A stretch of 64,000 nucleotides of DNA from contig CAZCZB010000002.1 in assembly GCA_964502995.1 (NCBI GenBank), forward strand, positions 62,001 through 126,000, read 5' to 3'. The DNA is from Bin87 sp964502995 (GTDB lineage: Bacteria > Chloroflexota > Dehalococcoidia > Lucifugimonadales > UBA3495). The position numbers were made by a program, and so were the translations under genes. This document shows, piece by piece, positions 32,473 through 41,142 of the stretch; positions within the stretch are counted from its first letter, which is position 1, and every line of letters begins with the position of its first letter. The notes beneath the pieces are model-generated. The model saw nothing but the letters and a program-made list of their open reading frames with translations. It had not been told where the DNA came from and made no database searches.

Positions 32473-33315
32473 TCAGAATAGCACGCTGGCCGACCGCCAC
32501 AGCATCATGCACCCGGATCCGGTGAGCATCACGCCCATCACCAGCAGCAGCCGGCTAACGCTGATTCGCCCGGTGAATTTGGCGCCCACGTAACTGCCCA
32601 CTATCGCCGGCGCCAGCAAAATCGCCAGAAGCGCAAGGTCGGGCCGCGTGTGCAGCATGTGGCCGATCCAGCCGAGCGCGCCCATGGTCATCCCGATAAA
32701 CAGATTGCTGCCGGCGGCGATCCGCGGGTCAACGCGCATCACCCTGATGATCAGCGGCAACCGGACGGAACCGAGCACCAGCCCAATGGCCCCGGCCAGC
32801 AGACCGAGTCCAAAACTCGCCCCGACGCCGCTCACCGTTCTCCACAATGTGAATTGACCGGCCGACCCGTCCAGTTGATCCTCCGACGGACTATCGGAGT
32901 GAGCGTCACGCCGCCGTCGTGCAGCCAACACGACCAATTCTATCCCCTGCCACAGGATCAGCAACCCGGCCAGCGTGATGAGAAGATTGACCGGGGCCCG
33001 ATTGCTGAGGTAACCACCCAGGAATCCGGCGACGAAGGCGGGAATCCCGATGACCAAAACCAGGTGGAGATTGACGCGCCCGTCGCGGAAATGGCGGTAG
33101 CTACCGGTAACGCCGACCACGCTGCTGACAAATATATTCGCGCTCGCCGCCACCTGCAGCGGGACCCCCAGCATCAACATCGCAGGGAGCCGCATGGTGC
33201 CCAGTGACAGTCCAATCAAGCCGCCCAACAGGCCGATCACGGCAGACATTGCCAGCAGCAAGCCGGCAAGCCAGACGGCCAGATCCGACGGCAATCCAAA
33301 ATCGGACAGCAACAT
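32473..33315 (-). CDS. TauE/SafE family sulfite/sulfur-compound exporter-like membrane protein
   Basis: A 280-residue protein with about eight membrane segments in two repeats, each starting with a Gly-rich helix (IGLLGGLIGLSLGTMRLPAM and AGAIGLVLGSVRLPLIIR). This GGxxGxxxGxxRLP repeat is typical of TauE/SafE. The family exports sulfite, sulfoacetate or related anions. It lies 49 bases downstream of an Ldh-family dehydrogenase and directly upstream of chrA; the three form a probable operon. Confidence 0.88.
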   Translation of the reverse strand: MLLSDFGLPSDLAVWLAGLLLAMSAVIGLLGGLIGLSLGTMRLPAMLMLGVPLQVAASANIFVSSVVGVTGSYRHFRDGRVNLHLVLVIGIPAFVAGFLGGYLSNRAPVNLLITLAGLLILWQGIELVVLAARRRRDAHSDSPSEDQLDGSAGQFTLWRTVSGVGASFGLGLLAGAIGLVLGSVRLPLIIRVMRVDPRIAAGSNLFIGMTMGALGWIGHMLHTRPDLALLAILLAPAIVGSYVGAKFTGRISVSRLLLVMGVMLTGSGCMMLWRSASVLF

Positions 33316-33364
33316 CGCACCACCTCACCACCCGACTCCGGTCGATGCCGGTCCCGGCATCAGA

Positions 33365-34417
33365 TCAGGGCTGGCCCACTGACTCAGCGACTCCGACCTC
33401 CTGCATCAATTCGTAAATCTGACGCCAGGTCTCGTCCTCAATGAAAATGCCGTCGGCGCGACGCTGCTGCTCGGTGCGGTATTCAATCTCGCCGGGGTAG
33501 AAGACCTCAGAGAATCCGGAGGCCGGCGGCGACGTCTTGACAAACTCGGCGAACTCGGTCATCTCCTGCTTGAAGTCCTCAAGCGGGCGGAACTTGGACA
33601 CGTCAAACACCGCCAGGAAGCAGCCGTCGTTATGCCGCGCCTGAGGGTCGATGCCAAAACCAAGGCCGGTCAGCAAACCCGAGAACATCTCCACCATGAA
33701 CGACAGACCAAATCCCTTGTGGCCCTGGTCCGCGCCCACTGGCAAAATGGCCCCGCCGGCGGCGTAGTCATTGGGGTCGTTGGTGGGGTTGCCATCCTTG
33801 TCCACGATCCAGCCGGTGGGCACCTGCTCGCCGCGGTTGCGGGCCAGGCCGATCTTGCCGGCGGCCACCGCAGAGGTCGCCATGTCCAGCAGCACCTGCC
33901 CGGGCAGGTTGCTGGGAACGCCGATGCAGATGGGGTTCGTGCCCAGGCGTCGCGCGCGCCCACCGAACGGCGCCACGGCCTTGGGACCCGCGCCGGAGTC
34001 TGCCGTGAGGAGCGCGATCATACCCTCCTGCGCGCAGATGGTCGGGTAATCGCCCAGGCGTCCGATGTGGCTCTGGCGTCGGATCGTGAATGCGGCGACG
34101 CCGTTCTGCTTGGCCTTGTCGATCGCCAGGCGCGTCGCCTTTTCGGTTACGACGAACCCGAAACCCCAGTGCCCGTCAATCACGGCGGTGGTCGGAGTCT
34201 CGCTGAGCACCTCAAACGGGGCGCCCGGCACGATATGGCCGCGGTCGATGCGCTCGCAGTATTCGGGGATGTGTATGCAACCGTGGGAATCGTGGCCGAC
34301 CAGGTTGGCCTTCACCTGGTGGGCCGCCACTATTTCGGCCTCTTCGGCCGGCGTTCCTTTGGCCTGGTAGATGGCCGACGCGGCCTTGTGCAGATATTCG
34401 GGCGTGAAAATGGGCAT
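33365..34417 (-). CDS. Ldh/malate/sulfolactate dehydrogenase family oxidoreductase
   Basis: A 350-residue NAD(P)-dependent dehydrogenase of the LDH2/MDH2 fold. KANLVGHDSHGCIHIPEYC has the catalytic-site His of DSHG, RRLGTNPICIGVP binds the cofactor, and LLDMATSAVAAGKIGLARNR is the family signature. Substrates in the family are malate, L-lactate, ureidoglycolate, 2,3-diketogulonate and (R)-3-sulfolactate. The neighbouring TauE/SafE exporter makes a sulfonated substrate worth testing. GGAGG lies seven bases before the ATG. Confidence 0.9.
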   Translation of the reverse strand: MPIFTPEYLHKAASAIYQAKGTPAEEAEIVAAHQVKANLVGHDSHGCIHIPEYCERIDRGHIVPGAPFEVLSETPTTAVIDGHWGFGFVVTEKATRLAIDKAKQNGVAAFTIRRQSHIGRLGDYPTICAQEGMIALLTADSGAGPKAVAPFGGRARRLGTNPICIGVPSNLPGQVLLDMATSAVAAGKIGLARNRGEQVPTGWIVDKDGNPTNDPNDYAAGGAILPVGADQGHKGFGLSFMVEMFSGLLTGLGFGIDPQARHNDGCFLAVFDVSKFRPLEDFKQEMTEFAEFVKTSPPASGFSEVFYPGEIEYRTEQQRRADGIFIEDETWRQIYELMQEVGVAESVGQP

Positions 34418-34571
34418 GACACGGCCTCCGTGAGTGGGAGTTGGCTGACGATAATGGCGGAGATTGTAGCAGGATTGGCTGCGCGTTTCTCTGCCACCGC
34501 TCGCACATTCGGGTGGTCGAATAGCAGTACAATTGAGCCTCGATGCAATTCCCGCAGATTTTGGAGGACTC

Positions 34572-35804
34572 GTGGACACCATCATCAGGAACGCGAGGGT
34601 AACTGACGGACCGGATTCGACGCCGGTGGATATCGGGATTGAAAACGGGCGCATTGCCGCCATTGCACCGGCTCTGCACGCGGATGCGGAAACGATCGAC
34701 GTCGAGGGGCGGTTGGTAACGCCAGGGTTTATTGAAACCCACATCCACCTGGACAAGTCCTGCATACTGGACCGCATCCAGTCCTCAACCGGTGGTCTGG
34801 ACGCGGCAATTGGCGAAGTGGCAAGGCTCAAAGCCGGATTCACACCCGAGGATGCGTACCAGAGGGGCAGAAGAACTCTGGAAAAATGTGTCCTCAACGG
34901 AACCACTCACGTCCGCACGCACCTGGAGGTTGACCCGGTGATCGGTCTGCGCAGCCTGGAGGGTGTGCTGCCCCTTGTGGATGAGTTCAAGTGGGCCCTG
35001 GATCTGGAAATCTGCATCTTTCCCCAGGAGGGGTTGCTCAACAACCCCGGCACCGACGAACTGATCGTCGAAGCGCTGAAACGGGGCGGCAGAGTGGTCG
35101 GCGCCGCTCCCTACACCGACACGGATCCCAAAGGCCAAATCGATCGCGTGTTCGCGCTGGCGAGGGAATTTGACATCGACATCGACATGCACCTGGACTT
35201 CGGCGCGGACACCGGGTCGTTCGACCTCGACTACGTGTGCGAACTCGCCGACCGGTTCGGCTACGGAGGCAGGGTTGCCATCGGCCACGTCACCAAGCTA
35301 TCCGCTCTGCCGCACGACGACCTGATGGCGAAAGCCCGGCTGCTCGCCGGCTCCGGGGTGGCGGTTACCGTGCTTCCAGCTACCGACCTGTATCTGATGG
35401 GCCGCGACCTGGATCATTCGATGATCCGTGGCGTCGCGCCGGCCCATCGGCTGCTGCCGAAGGGAGTGAACTGTTCGCTGTCCACCAACAACGTGCTGAA
35501 TCCGTTCACTCCCTACGGAGACTGCTCGCTGGTGCGCATCGCCAATCTGTACGCCAACATCTGCCAGGTGGGTGATGGGGATGGCCTGACCGACTGTTTC
35601 GACATGGTGACCAGCCGCTCGGCCCAACTGCTGCGGTTGCAGGATTACGGTATCGAAGTCGGCAGGGCGGCGGATTTCGTGGTACTCGATTGCAACAGCC
35701 GGGCGCAGGCGGTTTCGGAGGTCGTCGCCCCAACGATGGGATTCAAGGCGGGACGGCGCACCTTCGTGCGGCCCGCCGCGACACTGGAGCGACCCACCGA
35801 TTGA
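34572..35804 (+). CDS. Cytosine deaminase-like amidohydrolase with altered active site
   Basis: A 410-residue metal-dependent hydrolase of the CodA-like branch. The first metal motif THIHLDK lies at about 56-62, the next His at about 207 (DMHLDFGADT) and His239 (IGHVTKLSA). Where E. coli CodA has the metal-binding Asp (GHDDVFDP), this protein reads STNNVLNPFTPYG, with Asn306. The CodA Glu217 position is Phe. So the reaction is probably not simple cytosine deamination. The start is the GTG at 34572, close behind GGAGG; TACAAT at 34528-34533 may be its -10. Confidence 0.85.
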   Translation: MDTIIRNARVTDGPDSTPVDIGIENGRIAAIAPALHADAETIDVEGRLVTPGFIETHIHLDKSCILDRIQSSTGGLDAAIGEVARLKAGFTPEDAYQRGRRTLEKCVLNGTTHVRTHLEVDPVIGLRSLEGVLPLVDEFKWALDLEICIFPQEGLLNNPGTDELIVEALKRGGRVVGAAPYTDTDPKGQIDRVFALAREFDIDIDMHLDFGADTGSFDLDYVCELADRFGYGGRVAIGHVTKLSALPHDDLMAKARLLAGSGVAVTVLPATDLYLMGRDLDHSMIRGVAPAHRLLPKGVNCSLSTNNVLNPFTPYGDCSLVRIANLYANICQVGDGDGLTDCFDMVTSRSAQLLRLQDYGIEVGRAADFVVLDCNSRAQAVSEVVAPTMGFKAGRRTFVRPAATLERPTD

Positions 35805-35849
35805 CGAAGAGGCTCAGCCGGACATTGTTTAGGCGGTACGGCCACCGGG

Positions 35850-36260
35850 TCAGAGAATCTTTTCAAAATAGTGCCGGCTGGCTCCGCCTTCGTACCCTGC
35901 CGAAACGCCGAACCGGCAGTATCCTCGCCGTTCGTAGAAGGCCGGCGCCTGGAACGACATCGTGTCCACCATGGACGCGGTGCAGCCCAGATCACGGCCG
36001 CGCTGCTCGACCCAGTCCATCAGGCGCGCGGCCAACCCCAGCCCCCGGAATTGGGGATGCACCCACAACAATCTGATGTGCAGCTTGCCCCAATAAACCG
36101 TACCGGCGATGCCGGCCACAACCCGGCCCGCATCAATAAAACCGGCCCTCAACGGAGTGATCGAACGGGCCGAAGCGATATCGGCGCTGTGCGCGTCCAG
36201 ACCACTCTCTATCTCTGAAACCTGCACGTCGGTCAGAGTTTCCGAAAACTCCATGCCCAT
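35850..36260 (-). CDS. GNAT family N-acetyltransferase
   Basis: A 136-residue acetyltransferase. IRLLWVHPQFRGLGLAARLM is the acetyl-CoA pyrophosphate-binding strand and helix (RxxGxA), and SFQAPAFYERRGYCRFG is the usual C-terminal Tyr-containing segment. The acceptor is unknown. GGAG lies six bases before the ATG. It is convergent with the amidohydrolase gene and transcribed alone. Confidence 0.88.
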   Translation of the reverse strand: MGMEFSETLTDVQVSEIESGLDAHSADIASARSITPLRAGFIDAGRVVAGIAGTVYWGKLHIRLLWVHPQFRGLGLAARLMDWVEQRGRDLGCTASMVDTMSFQAPAFYERRGYCRFGVSAGYEGGASRHYFEKIL

Positions 36261-36504
36261 TCAATTCTCCAATCATCGGTTGCTGTCGTTGGATGTCGCG
36301 AATGCAATCGGTGGTGACCCGCAAATGGATTTTGCGGGGCAGAAAAATCGATCACCGGCTCAAGCGCGGTTGGCGCGGGCCACCCGCGCTGCGACAGCGA
36401 TGCGGCCGCCACCGCCGCAGTCAAACGATTCCGATTTGCCGCCGCACGGACAGAGCCTTACACTGCCAGATCACCAACACAATTGCCATTCGGAGGGACT
36501 CGAA

Positions 36505-37539
36505 ATGAAAGCTGTGTATATCAACGAAACCGGCGGCACCGACGTGCTTATTCATGGCGACCGGCCCGACCCGGAAATCGCTCCCGGCGAAATCCTGATT
36601 CGTGTGGGCGGCAGCGCGTTGAATCATCTGGACCTGAACCTGCGCGCCGGCAACGCCAGCCGCTTCCCCCACATCCTGGGCTGCGACTTCGCCGGCGAGG
36701 TGGTCCAGATCAGCCCCGATTCCGGCACGGACATGAAGGCGGGCGACCGCGTGCTGGTGGACAATCGCGTCAAGTGCGGCGGCCACGACCTCTGTGAACA
36801 TTGTTCCGCCGGCCACGACCAATGGTGCGGCCGCCAGAAACGCATCGGCGTGGACCTGGACGGAGGACACGCCGATTACGTCGTCGCGCCGGCGATAAAC
36901 GCCTACACCATCCCCGACGAAATGTCGTTCGCGGAGGCCGCGGCGCTTCCCATCGCGCTGCATACCTCCTGGCACTGCCTGATCACCCAGGCCAAAATCC
37001 AGCCGTGGGATGACGTGCTGGTGCAGGCCGCCGGTTCCGGCGTGGGCAGCATGGGCATTCAGATTGCCAAGATGATGGGCTGTCGCGTAATCACCACGGC
37101 GGGCAGCGACTGGAAACTCGAGGAGGCCAAAAAGTGGGGCGCCGACGAGGTTATCAACTACCGCGAGGTTGACAGCGTCAGCCAGCGCGTGCGGGAACTG
37201 ACCGACGGCAAGGGCGTGGACGTGGTGTACGACTGCGTCGGCGCCGATGTGTGGCACGAGAACATGCTGTGCCTGAAGCAGGAGGGCAGGCTGGTCATCA
37301 CCGGCGTCACGTCCGGCAGCCAGACCCCTATGGACCTGTCCATTCTCCACGGACGGCCGTTGCATCTCATGGGCAGCGGCGGCCGCAGCCGTCGCACCAT
37401 GGCCGACGCCATGAAAATGGTGAACCAGGGAGAGCTGCGCGGAGTCGTCGGTCGCACCTTCCCGCTTGAGGGGGTCGGCGAAGCGCACCAGGTGATGCAC
37501 GACCGCGATTTCTACGGCAAACTCGTCATTGAACACTGA
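36505..37539 (+). CDS. MDR superfamily dehydrogenase (quinone oxidoreductase/crotonyl-CoA-reductase-like)
   Basis: A 344-residue medium-chain dehydrogenase. The structural zinc lobe is kept (VKCGGHDLCEHC, then QWC), but the first catalytic zinc ligand is Asn (ALNHLDLNLR) and the second site reads LGCDFAGEV, so catalytic zinc is probably absent. The cofactor loop is AAGSGVGSMGIQIAK. The pattern resembles zinc-lobe-bearing quinone or enoyl reductases. GGAGGG lies upstream of the ATG. The FAH gene follows 75 bases later. Confidence 0.85.
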   Translation: MKAVYINETGGTDVLIHGDRPDPEIAPGEILIRVGGSALNHLDLNLRAGNASRFPHILGCDFAGEVVQISPDSGTDMKAGDRVLVDNRVKCGGHDLCEHCSAGHDQWCGRQKRIGVDLDGGHADYVVAPAINAYTIPDEMSFAEAAALPIALHTSWHCLITQAKIQPWDDVLVQAAGSGVGSMGIQIAKMMGCRVITTAGSDWKLEEAKKWGADEVINYREVDSVSQRVRELTDGKGVDVVYDCVGADVWHENMLCLKQEGRLVITGVTSGSQTPMDLSILHGRPLHLMGSGGRSRRTMADAMKMVNQGELRGVVGRTFPLEGVGEAHQVMHDRDFYGKLVIEH

Positions 37540-37614
37540 CCGTTACGCGGCAGGTGATACAATACCCATCGCCAAAACGGTGAAACGACAAACCAGAACG
37601 GAGGCAGTTCCGCC

Positions 37615-38388
37615 ATGAGAATCGCTCGCTATATTGCCCACGGAACCGAGCACTACGGGGTCGTGGACGGCGACAACGTAACCGCCATTGACGGCAGCAT
37701 TTTTGACTCTCCCATCAAGCTCACCGATCACGTCCATACGCTGTCCGACGTGAAACTGCTCGCGCCGGTAATGCCGGGCAAGATCCTGGCGATGGGCCTG
37801 AATTACACCAGCCACATCGGCGACCGCCCGGCTCCCCAGTACCCGATGATCTTCCACAAGACTCCCACCAGCGTCATCGGTCCCGAGGACGCCATCGTGC
37901 GGCCCAAGGAAGTCCAGCGCTTCGATGCCGAAGGCGAAATGGTGTTGGTCATCAAGGACCGCTGCAAGAACGCGTCCAAAGAAGACGCCCTGAACCACGT
38001 GCTCGGCTACACCTGCGGCAACGACGTGAGCGCCCGCGACTGGCAGCGCAAGGACCGCAACGAGAACAACTCCGACTGGTGGCGCGCCAAGTCAGCGGAC
38101 ACCTTCTCGCCCATGGGTCCCTGGATCGAAACCGACATCGACCCCCACGATCAGCACCTCCGAACCCGGGTCAACGGCAATGAAGAGCAGAACGAGTCCA
38201 CGGCCCACCTGATCTTCGACGTGCCGACGATGATCGAGTTCATCACCCGGTACGTCACACTGGAAGCCGGCGACTGCATCTTCACCGGCACGCCGGGCAC
38301 CACCTCCGACATGGCTGACGGCGCGGTCTGCGAGATCGACATCAGCGGCATCGGCGTCCTGCGGAATCCGGTCAAGCTGGAATCGTAG
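37615..38388 (+). CDS. Fumarylacetoacetate hydrolase family protein
   Basis: A 257-residue FAH-fold protein. The metal site is formed by Glu and Glu in FDAEGEMVLVIK, and Asp in NDVSARDWQRKD; KILAMGLNYTSHIGD and FTGTPGTTSDMADG are the other family blocks. Members cleave C-C bonds of diketo acids, decarboxylate, or hydrate in aromatic and other catabolic pathways. The exact substrate is unknown. GGAGG precedes the ATG with ten-base spacing; TACAAT at 37558-37563 may be a -10. It probably acts with the dehydrogenase gene upstream. Confidence 0.9.
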   Translation: MRIARYIAHGTEHYGVVDGDNVTAIDGSIFDSPIKLTDHVHTLSDVKLLAPVMPGKILAMGLNYTSHIGDRPAPQYPMIFHKTPTSVIGPEDAIVRPKEVQRFDAEGEMVLVIKDRCKNASKEDALNHVLGYTCGNDVSARDWQRKDRNENNSDWWRAKSADTFSPMGPWIETDIDPHDQHLRTRVNGNEEQNESTAHLIFDVPTMIEFITRYVTLEAGDCIFTGTPGTTSDMADGAVCEIDISGIGVLRNPVKLES

Positions 38389-38414
38389 CCCACGGCTGCG
38401 GATACCACATGCGA

Positions 38415-38441
38415 CAGGGGCGGGTTTGAAACCCGCCCCTG
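38415..38441. repeat. 3'-end palindrome, GGGGCGGG subfamily (copy 8)
   Basis: Arms CAGGGGCGGGTTT and AAACCCGCCCCTG around a central G; same core as the copy at 11694. It lies 27 bases after the FAH stop and 58 bases from the convergent substrate-binding-protein stop. Confidence 0.9.
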
Positions 38442-38498
38442 AACTTTTCGGGACACAACATCCCGACCAGGCTCCCGAATTGCCGGCTGCCCAAATTT

Positions 38499-39644
38499 TC
38501 AGAACGGATACTGCACCGTTGCCTGCGCGCTCTCATGCGGCCACACAACCACCTTGCGTCCGGCCTGCCGCTGCACCAGGGATACTTCGTGCCCCACCTG
38601 CCGGCCGGATTCCTCGATTCGGAACCGCCCGTAGAAAGTGGTGAAGTCCAACTCTCCGGCGGCCGCGCGCAGGGCATCATCCTGCACCGATCCCGCCTCC
38701 TGCGCGCAACGCTGGGCGATGAATCCACCGGCGAACGCCTGGGCCATCGGGTAGTCCACCGGGAGTCCGGAGGTCGCCGCCGCCAGGGCTAGAATTTGAA
38801 GAGCCTCGCCTGAGTTTGGGCCGAAGTCGGGCTGCGGGACGCTCACGGCCGGCTCCCATTGGCTCGGGCCGATAAAGCCGTCGGCCATCTGACCCAACTC
38901 GTTGGCGAACTCGGCAATGGGCGTCGCGACGACCACCGCCAGCCCAATGTTGTTGCGGTTGGCCAGGCCGGCCAGGGCCCGGGCGGTTCCGATGTCATGG
39001 CGAATCCTTCCAATACCCACCACCAGATCCGGTTCCAGGTCGGCAACGGCACGGGCAATTTCGGCAAAACGCGTCTGCGAGGGACGGTACCTCAGATCCA
39101 ATTCGGTGGTGAAACCCAAATCGTGCGCGGTGGTCTCCACGCCGCGGGCGACCACACGCGCAAATGCGCCGGTATCGATGCGGAGAATCACCAGCTTGCT
39201 GGCATCGGGATTGCACTGCCTGGCCAGATGGGGAGCGCCGATCAGGTATTGGTCTGCCGGCGTGAGGATGCCCACGGTGTTGCTGTAACCCCGGGCGAAC
39301 AGAGCGTCCCCGGCGCCGCCGTGGTTCCACATCACCTTGCCGTGCGATTCCGAGACTTCGGCCGCGGCGGTAGTTAACCCCGCTGAATATGGTCCGAAAA
39401 GCAGATCGGCATTGTCCAGCGTTATCAGGCGTTCGGTGTTTTGCTGGGCGCCCTCCGCCAGGCTGCCGTCGTCATAATGGACCACGTCGATCTGGTATGA
39501 CTGGCTGCCCAGGGTCAATCCGCCCTGGGAGTTGGTGTACTCAGCCCAGGCTGTGATGCCGGCGAGAGCCTGGCGTCCCTGGGTGGCGAACTGTCCGGTG
39601 AGCGATGCCGAGATGCCGGCCTTAATCTGTGCTGTCGTAGTCAT
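38499..39644 (-). CDS. Branched-chain amino acid/amide-type substrate-binding protein without signal peptide
   Basis: A 381-residue periplasmic-binding-protein fold of the LivJ/AmiC type (Peripla_BP_6). IKAGISASLTGQFATQGRQA is the usual first strand and helix of the mature protein, but here it follows only seven residues (MTTTAQI), with no signal peptide or lipobox. SLAEGAQQNTERLI, LLFGPYSAGLTTAAAEV and GFIGPSQWEP complete the fold. It is therefore probably cytosolic, like the AmiC sensor, not a transporter component; no ABC permease lies nearby. It follows the FIST gene on the same strand. Confidence 0.82.
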   Translation of the reverse strand: MTTTAQIKAGISASLTGQFATQGRQALAGITAWAEYTNSQGGLTLGSQSYQIDVVHYDDGSLAEGAQQNTERLITLDNADLLFGPYSAGLTTAAAEVSESHGKVMWNHGGAGDALFARGYSNTVGILTPADQYLIGAPHLARQCNPDASKLVILRIDTGAFARVVARGVETTAHDLGFTTELDLRYRPSQTRFAEIARAVADLEPDLVVGIGRIRHDIGTARALAGLANRNNIGLAVVVATPIAEFANELGQMADGFIGPSQWEPAVSVPQPDFGPNSGEALQILALAAATSGLPVDYPMAQAFAGGFIAQRCAQEAGSVQDDALRAAAGELDFTTFYGRFRIEESGRQVGHEVSLVQRQAGRKVVVWPHESAQATVQYPF

Positions 39645-39674
39645 GCTGCTAGAACTGTCCCTTTAGCCCCCGTC

Positions 39675-39690
39675 CCTCGTGGGAACGAGG
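39675..39690 (-). other. Small hairpin between the FIST and substrate-binding-protein genes
   Basis: CCTCGT and ACGAGG (39675-39690) enclose a four-base loop in the 56-base gap. It could attenuate expression of the second gene relative to the first; no T-run follows. Confidence 0.4.
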
Positions 39691-39700
39691 AGGAATGCGA

Positions 39701-40891
39701 TCAGCCGCGCGGGCGGAATATCCCGAAGCTGCTGGTGTAACCATGCAGGAATGTGGTCCCGCTGACCGGGCCAATTTCACCGTTGCAGAAAAAGCCGCCG
39801 AGCGGCACTCCGGCGCCCACTTTCTGGTGGAATACCTCGGTGTCATGGTTGGGGCGGCCATACAGATACTTGCCACGCCCCAGGCAGGAAAACAGCAGCG
39901 CGCCGTGCGCGGGGTTCTCGCGGTTGTCGATGGCGTACCGTTCCAGCACCGCCGAGAGGTCGTCGGCGGAGGTGTCGGCGTCGCGCAGGTGGAACTGCAC
40001 CAGTTGTCCCTCTTTGAGCATCTCGCCGATGGCGAGCACGCCGCTGCGCTGGTCCATGCCCATCACGTTGCGGATCAGGAAATCGCCCTGCTGAGGCTGG
40101 TCGATCAACGCGTCCATCACCACCCCCAGGAACAGGGAGTGCTGCATCAGTTCGCGGTCTTTCTGGTCGGACTGCTGGAAAATGCCGCGCAGCACGTTGA
40201 TGGGCTGCTCGCCGTCAAGTTCCACCAGGAAATTGCGGTCGCTGCGCGTGATGCGCATGGGCTGGCCAATTGGACGGCAACCCTGGGCTACCACCGTCTC
40301 GACCACAATGTTGCCGGACAGCGCTACGCCCACCGCACCGGAGTCGTGGTATTGGTGGCCCAGGAACAGCCCGTTCTGGCGCGCGCCCTGTCCGGCGCTG
40401 GCCAGACCACCAATCTTGGCTGCCGCGGGGTAGGCATAGTCCATGCCGAGCAGGAGGTTCTGCGCCGGGAACGACATGGGATCGGCGAGCAGCACGAACT
40501 GCGGTTCGTCGCCCGGGCTCACGCCCAGAGATTCATGCCATTCGTCCGGCCCGGCATCGAGGCTGGGCAGATTGTCCCCCTCCAGCCGCAGCGGATGGAT
40601 ATTGACCCCGGGCAGGCTCGCTGCCGTAAGGGACACGGCGGGTTCCTGCTCGACCTCTGATCCGCCGCCGATGATGCCGCCGCCGGAACAGCCGAGCACG
40701 ATGACCTGCTGGCCCAGCATCTCTGCCACCATTTCGGGCAGGTTGGCATAGTCGGACGCGTACTCCGATGATGCGAACACGACCGCCAGGTCGGCGGCGT
40801 TATCACCCAGCGTTGTGCGCACAGACGCAACGCACTCTGACAGCGCGGCCCGCAGGGAATTCTGTTGTGATATGGCGGAAGCCCATTGCAT
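39701..40891 (-). CDS. FIST domain-containing ligand-sensing protein
   Basis: A 396-residue protein consisting of FIST_N (about 30-210) and FIST_C (about 220-380). VIVLGCSGGGIIGGGSEVEQ and IGGLASAGQG are characteristic FIST_N strands; GALLFSCLGRGKYLYG and VPLGGFFCNGEIGPV belong to FIST_C. FIST is a predicted sensory domain for small ligands such as amino acids, usually joined to signalling domains, but here it stands alone. GAGGT lies upstream of the ATG and a promoter at 40938-40965. It is probably co-transcribed with the signal-less binding protein. Confidence 0.88.
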   Translation of the reverse strand: MQWASAISQQNSLRAALSECVASVRTTLGDNAADLAVVFASSEYASDYANLPEMVAEMLGQQVIVLGCSGGGIIGGGSEVEQEPAVSLTAASLPGVNIHPLRLEGDNLPSLDAGPDEWHESLGVSPGDEPQFVLLADPMSFPAQNLLLGMDYAYPAAAKIGGLASAGQGARQNGLFLGHQYHDSGAVGVALSGNIVVETVVAQGCRPIGQPMRITRSDRNFLVELDGEQPINVLRGIFQQSDQKDRELMQHSLFLGVVMDALIDQPQQGDFLIRNVMGMDQRSGVLAIGEMLKEGQLVQFHLRDADTSADDLSAVLERYAIDNRENPAHGALLFSCLGRGKYLYGRPNHDTEVFHQKVGAGVPLGGFFCNGEIGPVSGTTFLHGYTSSFGIFRPRG

Positions 40892-40937
40892 GATAGACAC
40901 CTCACGGGCTTGCGAAATACTCGTTGGAGATGGCGGC

Positions 40938-40965
40938 AGTATAGCACAGGGGCCGGGCATTTCAG
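40938..40965 (-). promoter_or_regulatory. Sigma70-type promoter of the FIST gene
   Basis: On the minus strand CTGAAA (40965-40960), a 16-base spacer and TATACT (40943-40938). Transcription would start near 40931, about 40 bases before the start codon. Confidence 0.5.
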
Positions 40966-41142
40966 GCCGGAAAATCACCGGCATCCGGTTGCGCCACCGA
41001 CTACGGGCCACGTATTCAGCAGGTTTGGCGGCGCCGCCGCCTGTTACCGTCATTTGACTAGAAACGGCCCGGCAGGTATATCTGTGTCCGCCACCCGGAT
41101 GTCCCGGCGTGGCTCGAAAATGCGATCAAGGCAGGTGTTTCC

